Below, one piece after another: positions 15,010 through 18,953 of a stretch of 18,953 nt of DNA. The translations under genes were made by a program, and so were the position numbers. The DNA is from Deltaproteobacteria bacterium (GTDB lineage Bacteria; Desulfobacterota; Binatia; Binatales; Binataceae). The notes under the pieces were generated by a model. That model saw nothing but the letters and a program-made list of their open reading frames with translations, did no database searches and was not told where the DNA came from. The stretch's first letter is position 1. Each line of letters begins with the position of its first letter. The DNA lies in the NCBI GenBank assembly GCA_021799555.1, contig JAJZAG010000030.1:1-18953 (forward strand), written 5' to 3'.

Positions 15010-15330
15010 TCATTCGCCGCCTGGGCCTGTTACATACACGCTGCCCTTCTTCCCAAGGCGAATGCACTGGGTGTAGGCACCACCCGCGTAGTCGGCATCG
15101 CAGATCGGCTTGTCAACCGCCGGACACTTGTAAACATGCGCTTCAATCGGAAGGCACTGTGATAAATTAAAGGTCAGCTCCGCATTATTCAGGGCCGCGG
15201 CGGCGGGCGTTGGCGCGTTCGTGGAGCATCCGGCAATCAGCACGGCCGCGAAAGAACCGGCAATGGCCAACGTCACCATGTGAGTGTTCGCTCGTGGATA
15301 TGGCGAGCCAGGTTTCCGGATAGTCTTCAT
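15010..15330 (-). CDS. Small cysteine-rich lipoprotein
   Basis: A 106-residue predicted lipoprotein. A basic N-terminus is followed by a hydrophobic segment (about 18-34) and the lipobox LIAGC with lipidated C35. An Ala/Pro-rich linker leads to a short mature domain with four cysteines (59, 69, 77, 89), which suggests two disulfides in a small extracytoplasmic domain. No family is recognised. AAGGAG (15343-15338) stands 7 nt before the ATG, a strong site. It is the gene downstream of the DUF4410-like lipoprotein, 109 bp away. A candidate promoter with TTGGCA (15405-15400), an 18-bp spacer and TAGTCT (15381-15376) lies in that gap, so it may be transcribed separately. Confidence 0.75.
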   Translation of the reverse strand: MKTIRKPGSPYPRANTHMVTLAIAGSFAAVLIAGCSTNAPTPAAAALNNAELTFNLSQCLPIEAHVYKCPAVDKPICDADYAGGAYTQCIRLGKKGSVYVTGPGGE

Positions 15331-15375
15331 CGGTAGTCTCCTTGTTGACGGTTCGCTGACGACGTGCGTACCAAA

Positions 15376-15405
15376 AGACTACGCGTATTCCCAATCGAAT
15401 GCCAA
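15376..15405 (-). promoter_or_regulatory. Candidate promoter of the small lipoprotein gene
   Basis: TTGGCA (15405-15400) and TAGTCT (15381-15376) on the minus strand with an 18-bp spacer. The -35 box is good and the -10 box weak. This is a prediction only. Confidence 0.3.
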
Positions 15406-15439
15406 CTTTATTTGCAGCGCGCGACCGGCGATTCCGGGC

Positions 15440-16228
15440 TTACGGAGCGTCCGACAATTTTACTTTTTGCGCTTGACTGAGCGAGATCCATCCTTGCTGG
15501 GCAAAGTATTGCGACAGATACGCAACGACCTGATCGGCCGTCTTATCACTGAGGTAATCGAGCTGCGAAGTGTAGATCTTTCCACCCGCGAGTCCCGCAT
15601 TTGCGGCGGTCATGCCAACCGTCGCGCCTCCCTGCGCCGCCGCGCCCGCACCCATCGTGACCGCGGCGCCCGGCATCTTTCCACTGTCGGCATGAGTCGT
15701 GAACTGCATCAGAGGCTGACGCTCGGCGCCGGCCACCGTAAATACATTGACCTGCGTGTCGAGTTTGGAAGCACCGGCGCCGAACCCGATCATGAGGCGG
15801 CGCAACCGGTTGCCTTCATCGAGGTTCAGAAATTTTCCGTCGATCACTAAATCACCGTTGGCCGGTTGTGTGGACGATCTTCCGCGCACCACTGTGAAGC
15901 CCAATTCTTCGAGTTGCTTGGCGATCTCGGAAGCCAGGGTATCGGCGGCCTGATTACCAAGATTTTCCTGGCGCTGCTCGGCTGGAGTGCTCGAGAGGCT
16001 ATTCATAAGACGCGCACCAATCGCGGAATTTTCCGAGACCTGCGAGGCGGAGAACGCAAAATCGTCGACGACGATACGCGCCGGACGCGCGGCCGCGGTC
16101 GCGGGCGGGGGTGTCGTTGAACCGGGCGTTACGCTCGCACCCGCGCATCCCACGATCGCGACCGCTGCGACGAAATATACCATCAAGCTTCGGCTTGAGC
16201 TTGTGAAAATCCGCATTATAGGCTTCAC
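15440..16228 (-). CDS. DUF4410-like lipoprotein
   Basis: A 262-residue predicted lipoprotein. The signal peptide ends in the lipobox IVGC with C28 (numbering from the GTG at 16228). A proline/threonine-rich linker is followed by a domain beginning ARIVVDDFAF (from about 48) and containing LASEIAKQLEELGFTV, a pattern typical of DUF4410-like envelope lipoproteins of unknown role. Near residues 183-220 there is a Gly/Ala-rich stretch that could be a glycine-zipper-type membrane segment. The frame extends to a TTG at 16255, but GAGGAGG (16245-16239) lies 10 nt before the GTG at 16228 and would be internal to the longer form, so the GTG is preferred. A strong 9-bp hairpin (16254-16278) lies just upstream. 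Confidence 0.8.
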   Translation of the reverse strand: MKPIMRIFTSSSRSLMVYFVAAVAIVGCAGASVTPGSTTPPPATAAARPARIVVDDFAFSASQVSENSAIGARLMNSLSSTPAEQRQENLGNQAADTLASEIAKQLEELGFTVVRGRSSTQPANGDLVIDGKFLNLDEGNRLRRLMIGFGAGASKLDTQVNVFTVAGAERQPLMQFTTHADSGKMPGAAVTMGAGAAAQGGATVGMTAANAGLAGGKIYTSQLDYLSDKTADQVVAYLSQYFAQQGWISLSQAQKVKLSDAP

Positions 16229-16238
16229 GATCGTGATT

Positions 16239-16245
16239 CCTCCTC
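16239..16245 (-). promoter_or_regulatory. Ribosome-binding site deciding the DUF4410 start
   Basis: GAGGAGG on the minus strand ends 10 nt before the GTG at 16228. It lies inside the frame of the longer TTG-started form (16255) and so argues against that form. Confidence 0.6.
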
Positions 16246-16253
16246 TCACTCGC

Positions 16254-16278
16254 AAAATCCCGGTACGCTCGGGATTTT
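16254..16278. terminator. Symmetrical hairpin AAAATCCCG/CGGGATTTT
   Basis: A perfect 9-bp stem (16254-16262 with 16270-16278) and a 7-nt loop, with A4 and T4 at its ends. It lies 92 bp after the DUF6285 stop and 26 bp before the DUF4410 start, both on the minus strand. It could be a weak intrinsic terminator of the acyl-CoA operon or a leader element of the lipoprotein gene. Confidence 0.5.
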
Positions 16279-16318
16279 CGCGAAGCTAAGGATAGCACTA
16301 ACGCCTGCCAGTCGGACC

Positions 16319-16345
16319 ATCGGCAGCGGCTGCTTCACTGCCGAT
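16319..16345. terminator. Terminator-like hairpin ATCGGCAG/CTGCCGAT
   Basis: A perfect 8-bp stem (16319-16326 with 16338-16345) and an 11-nt loop, 25 bp after the DUF6285 stop. No U-run follows on the minus strand, so if it acts it would be through pausing, mRNA end protection or Rho. Confidence 0.35.
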
Positions 16346-16369
16346 GCGGAACCGGGGCCGGCAGACTAG

Positions 16370-16726
16370 CTACCGGTCAAACCATTTCGGGTTGTTGATC
16401 GCGAGCGCCTCGGCCAAAGATTGCCTCACGTGAGCGCGCAATGCCGGATCATCGACGCTGATCGCGCCCGCGCGAATTTTCTCCGCCAGTTCAGCGCTGA
16501 GCGTTTCGGTGTCACCACCGTGGCCGAGGATTGCCGCGAGCCGTGCGCCCTCGGCCGCAGTTTGCGCGGCGATCATTTCGGCCTCGCGCTTGACGATTGC
16601 AATCGCGTTAATCGTGACGCGGGTTTTGAAGCGATGGTAGCCCGATAACGTGGGCATCAGTTCGTCTTCAAGATATTTCATTGCCGCCTTCAAGAGAGTC
16701 GGCGCGTCGGGCATGCTGCGCGGCAT
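16370..16726 (-). CDS. DUF6285 protein, LvaB-like partner of the kinase
   Basis: A 118-residue, mostly helical protein of the DUF6285 type (LLKAAMKYLEDELMPTLSGYHRFKTRVTINA..., from 11). Proteins of this size and sequence accompany APH-type kinases and acyl-CoA dehydrogenases in many bacteria; in Pseudomonas putida the small protein LvaB is required together with the kinase LvaA to phosphorylate 4-hydroxyvaleryl-CoA. I infer the same partner role here. No catalytic motif is visible. GGTGA stands 7 nt before the ATG, which is 24 nt downstream of the kinase stop. It is the last gene of the operon and is followed by two hairpins. Confidence 0.85.
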   Translation of the reverse strand: MPRSMPDAPTLLKAAMKYLEDELMPTLSGYHRFKTRVTINAIAIVKREAEMIAAQTAAEGARLAAILGHGGDTETLSAELAEKIRAGAISVDDPALRAHVRQSLAEALAINNPKWFDR

Positions 16727-16750
16727 CGGTCGTTCACCCCACGATAGCGA

Positions 16751-17761
16751 TCAATTGTCGCGGCCTTCGATTAGATTGAGGAAGTCCCACAACGGCTCTT
16801 CGATGCGCCTGCCGATCGCGCATCGCTCGATTCCGACCTCTTCGATTCCGCGCATCCCCATTCGCAGGCATCCAATCGCCCACTTGACGCTTCCGAAGGC
16901 TTCCCAGAAGCGGACCTGGTCGGGATCAACGCTTGAGCCGCCTGCTTTCTCATATGCCGCGAAGAGATCCTCGCGTTTGCCAAAGCCGCCGACGGGACCG
17001 GGTCCGCCGAAACGCCAGGTTTTCACGCAGACCCAGCCGAGATCCTGCATCGGATCGCCGCTCTGTGCGATCTCCCAATCGAGCAGCAGGCGGATACCGT
17101 CGTTTTCGCCGACAATAAAATTTCCGGTGCGAAAGTCGCCATGCACGACCGTGCGGCGGGGGTTTCTGGGGATGTGCTCAATTGCCCACTTTAACCCGAG
17201 TTCGAGCGCCGGGTGGTGCAGTCCGTAGTAGTCGGCGATCCGATATTGCACCGCGACCAGTTGCGCAGCGTCCTGATAGGGCAGGAAGGGGAGTTCCTTC
17301 AGATCGATTCGATGGATCGCGGCCAGAATCGCGCCGCACTGCCGCGTCATCATGGTGCGCGCGGACGCGAACTTTTCATCGCGCACGATTTTCGGTCCAA
17401 GCGTCTCTCCCGCGACTCTTTCGGTCACGTATCCGGGCCCAAGCCCGTCCGAGGGCTCGAGAATCGCGCGCACACGCGGTGCGGGAACGCCTGCGCGCAC
17501 CGCCGCGATCATCACGCGCGCGTCCTGATCAGCGGTGATATGCGGAGCGATGTCGGCCAGCGGGCTCGGCTGCTCGGCCGCACCGGCGCTCGAAAGCTGG
17601 AGTATAAACTCCTCGCGCCGCCCACCGATCTCGGCATCAAACGACCAGGTTGTCTTATTGGCGCCGCCAGTCAGCCGCTCCAGTTTGTGAATCGTTCCGG
17701 GCGCGCCTATGCGCCGGGAGACTGCGGCGGACAGGCGCGCTTCGAATTCAGGACTGCTCAT
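16751..17761 (-). CDS. APH-type kinase, LvaA-like (4-hydroxyacyl-CoA kinase candidate)
   Basis: A 336-residue aminoglycoside-phosphotransferase-fold kinase. It shows a glycine-rich nucleotide loop (LTGGANKTTW, 30-39), the catalytic loop H207-G-D209-F-R-T-G-N214 and the metal-binding D228 in LLLDWEIAQSGDP. The usual lysine or arginine of strand 3 appears as Q55 in FILQLS. The same fold forms the N-terminal half of eukaryotic ACAD10/ACAD11, and as separate LvaA it phosphorylates the 4-hydroxyl of 4-hydroxyacyl-CoA. The gene lies 27 nt after the acyl-CoA dehydrogenase and 24 nt before DUF6285, forming the complete LvaC-LvaA-LvaB set. Antibiotic resistance is unlikely in this context. Family assignment is firm; the substrate is inferred. 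Confidence 0.92.
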   Translation of the reverse strand: MSSPEFEARLSAAVSRRIGAPGTIHKLERLTGGANKTTWSFDAEIGGRREEFILQLSSAGAAEQPSPLADIAPHITADQDARVMIAAVRAGVPAPRVRAILEPSDGLGPGYVTERVAGETLGPKIVRDEKFASARTMMTRQCGAILAAIHRIDLKELPFLPYQDAAQLVAVQYRIADYYGLHHPALELGLKWAIEHIPRNPRRTVVHGDFRTGNFIVGENDGIRLLLDWEIAQSGDPMQDLGWVCVKTWRFGGPGPVGGFGKREDLFAAYEKAGGSSVDPDQVRFWEAFGSVKWAIGCLRMGMRGIEEVGIERCAIGRRIEEPLWDFLNLIEGRDN

Positions 17762-17788
17762 ATCGATCCGGACCCGCCTAGCGCCACA

Positions 17789-18953
17789 CTAACCTTGCGC
17801 TTCCGCGCGGCGGCCGAAACCGAACAGGATTTGCGCGACGCGCCGCATCTGGATTTCCTCCGAGCCTTCGGTAATCCGATAGCGGCGATGATGTCGATAG
17901 ATATGCTCGAAGGGCTTGTGCCGCGAATATCCGATTCCTCCGTGCACCTGCATCGCGCGGTCGGCGGCCTCGCACACCAGCCGGTTTGCCCGGTAATTGC
18001 ACATCGCAACCTTGTCGGAAAGCCGGATCGCGACTTCTGGCTTCGACATCTGATCCATCTCCCATGCGGTCTTGTGGATCAATGTCCGCAGCATCGCGGC
18101 TTCGGTATGCAACTCGACGAGCGGCCACTGAATCGCCTGGTTCTGGGCAAGCGGCTTTCCAAACGGTTTGCGCTCTTTGGCGTACTTGACCGCTTCGTTG
18201 ATGCAGTATTGCGCGGCGCCAAGCGACGACGCCGCCTGCCGGATACGGTTTTCGTGCACAAAATGCTGTGCGACGGCGAGGCCGTTGTCGAGATCGCCCA
18301 GCACTTCGCCGGCCGGGATGCGCACGTTGGTCAGCGAGATGCGCGGATGATCGGTCGGCATGTTAAAAGTCCAGAGATACTCTTCGATTTTGAAACCCGC
18401 GCTATCGGTCGGAACGAGAAAGCATCCGATCCCGCGCGGGCTGCCGTCGCGATTATTGTGGCGTGCAAAAATGAAATCGTGCGTCGCGTTATTGACGCCC
18501 GTGTTCCACATCTTCGCACCATTTATCACCCAGTAATCACCCTCGCGAGCCGCGCGCGTTTCCATCCAGGTCGCGTCCGAGCCGTGGTCGGGCTCGGTCA
18601 ATCCGAACGCGATGCGCGCGGTGCCGTCGAGCAGCTTGGGGATCCATTCCTTCTTCTGTTCAGGCGTGCCGAAGTCGCGGAACATCAGAACGGTCGGCAT
18701 GTTGCCTACGATCGAGTTTTCATTCTGCAAGTCGTTGTGCAGTCCGAGACCCTTGGCGGCCAGATGCTCGCGAATCACCGCCATCGCCAGGTTGGTGCCG
18801 TCCTTGCCGCCGTATTCGCGCGGCAGGGCGTAGCGAAAATGGCCGGCCTTGTCGGCACGCCGGCGCATTTCACGCAGCAAATCTTCCCAGTCGTGGCGCG
18901 GCAGGCCGCCGTGCTCGAAATCAGTGCGGGCCCATTCCCGGCGATGGTCGAAA
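17789..18953 (-). CDS. Acyl-CoA dehydrogenase, LvaC-like (5' end beyond window)
   Basis: The last 387 residues of an acyl-CoA dehydrogenase; the frame is open to the right edge, so only a short N-terminal part is missing. Numbering from the first complete codon, the flavin/substrate motif FGLTEPDHGSD is at 116-126, the dimer-interface segment ERKPFGKPLAQNQ at 260-272, QVHGGIGY at 335-342, and E362 in RITEGSEEIQ occupies the catalytic-base position of medium-chain dehydrogenase. It is a full-function candidate. With the kinase and DUF6285 it matches LvaC, which converts 4-phosphoacyl-CoA to enoyl-CoA in the Pseudomonas levulinate pathway; a plain beta-oxidation role is the alternative. It is probably the first or an early gene of the operon; the promoter is outside the window. 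Confidence 0.95.
   Translation of the reverse strand, partial: FDHRREWARTDFEHGGLPRHDWEDLLREMRRRADKAGHFRYALPREYGGKDGTNLAMAVIREHLAAKGLGLHNDLQNENSIVGNMPTVLMFRDFGTPEQKKEWIPKLLDGTARIAFGLTEPDHGSDATWMETRAAREGDYWVINGAKMWNTGVNNATHDFIFARHNNRDGSPRGIGCFLVPTDSAGFKIEEYLWTFNMPTDHPRISLTNVRIPAGEVLGDLDNGLAVAQHFVHENRIRQAASSLGAAQYCINEAVKYAKERKPFGKPLAQNQAIQWPLVELHTEAAMLRTLIHKTAWEMDQMSKPEVAIRLSDKVAMCNYRANRLVCEAADRAMQVHGGIGYSRHKPFEHIYRHHRRYRITEGSEEIQMRRVAQILFGFGRRAEAQG

Noticed and set aside
16751..17761. Antibiotic-resistance phosphotransferase
   Set aside because: The fold matches, but the operon with an acyl-CoA dehydrogenase and DUF6285 points to acyl-CoA metabolism.
1..18953. CRISPR array, insertion sequence or prophage genes
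   Set aside because: No regularly spaced repeats, transposase, integrase or phage structural genes are visible in any frame.

Overview
This 18,953-bp window is GC-rich bacterial chromosome from a soil- or groundwater-type, respiring, acyl-CoA-degrading organism. The gene content (a long-form sensor kinase/phosphorelay operon, a Rieske/cytochrome b plus caa3-type oxidase operon, and a LvaABC-like acyl-CoA dehydrogenase/kinase/DUF6285 cluster) would suit a deep-branching Deltaproteobacteria- or Binatota-like lineage. That placement is an inference; there is no rRNA in the window to test it. Nearly all genes lie on the minus strand and are packed into tightly coupled operons.

Layout. (1) 1-863: no supportable gene, only short coding-like remnants and a possible copy of a dispersed repeat, lying just downstream of the 3' end of tRNA-Cys(GCA) (864-939, minus). 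(2) 1051-6259, minus: a three-gene signalling operon made of a membrane sensor kinase (CHASE3-like domain, two PAS domains, kinase), a single-domain response regulator, and a hybrid kinase (REC-HisKA-HATPase-REC-REC-HPt). It contains no recognisable output domain. (3) 6284-6559: a divergent control region with three consecutive hairpins leading into a plus-strand DUF169 gene (6560-7381). (4) 7404-13585, minus: a seven-gene respiratory operon, coxB(+cyt c)-coxA-coxC-ctaG-small membrane protein-Rieske-cytochrome b(+cyt c). Many junctions overlap by a few bases, and a candidate promoter with a palindrome lies upstream. (5) 13721-14395, minus: an SRAP/YedK-HMCES protein, followed by an AT-rich island (about 14448-14640) and an orphan 98-codon ORF on the plus strand. 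(6) 15010-16228, minus: two lipoproteins, one small and cysteine-rich, one DUF4410-like. (7) 16370 to the right edge, minus: acyl-CoA dehydrogenase (5' end outside the window), APH-type kinase and DUF6285.

How the genes work together. The respiratory operon could form an electron path from quinol through cytochrome b/Rieske to two covalently attached c-type haem domains and on to the CuA/haem-copper centre, possibly with no soluble cytochrome c. The right-edge cluster matches the kinase/partner/dehydrogenase trio (LvaA, LvaB, LvaC) that removes a 4-hydroxyl from 4-hydroxyacyl-CoA by phosphorylation, so this cell may degrade 4-hydroxy acids such as levulinate- or lipid-derived ones. The reducing power would feed the quinone pool used by the oxidase operon.
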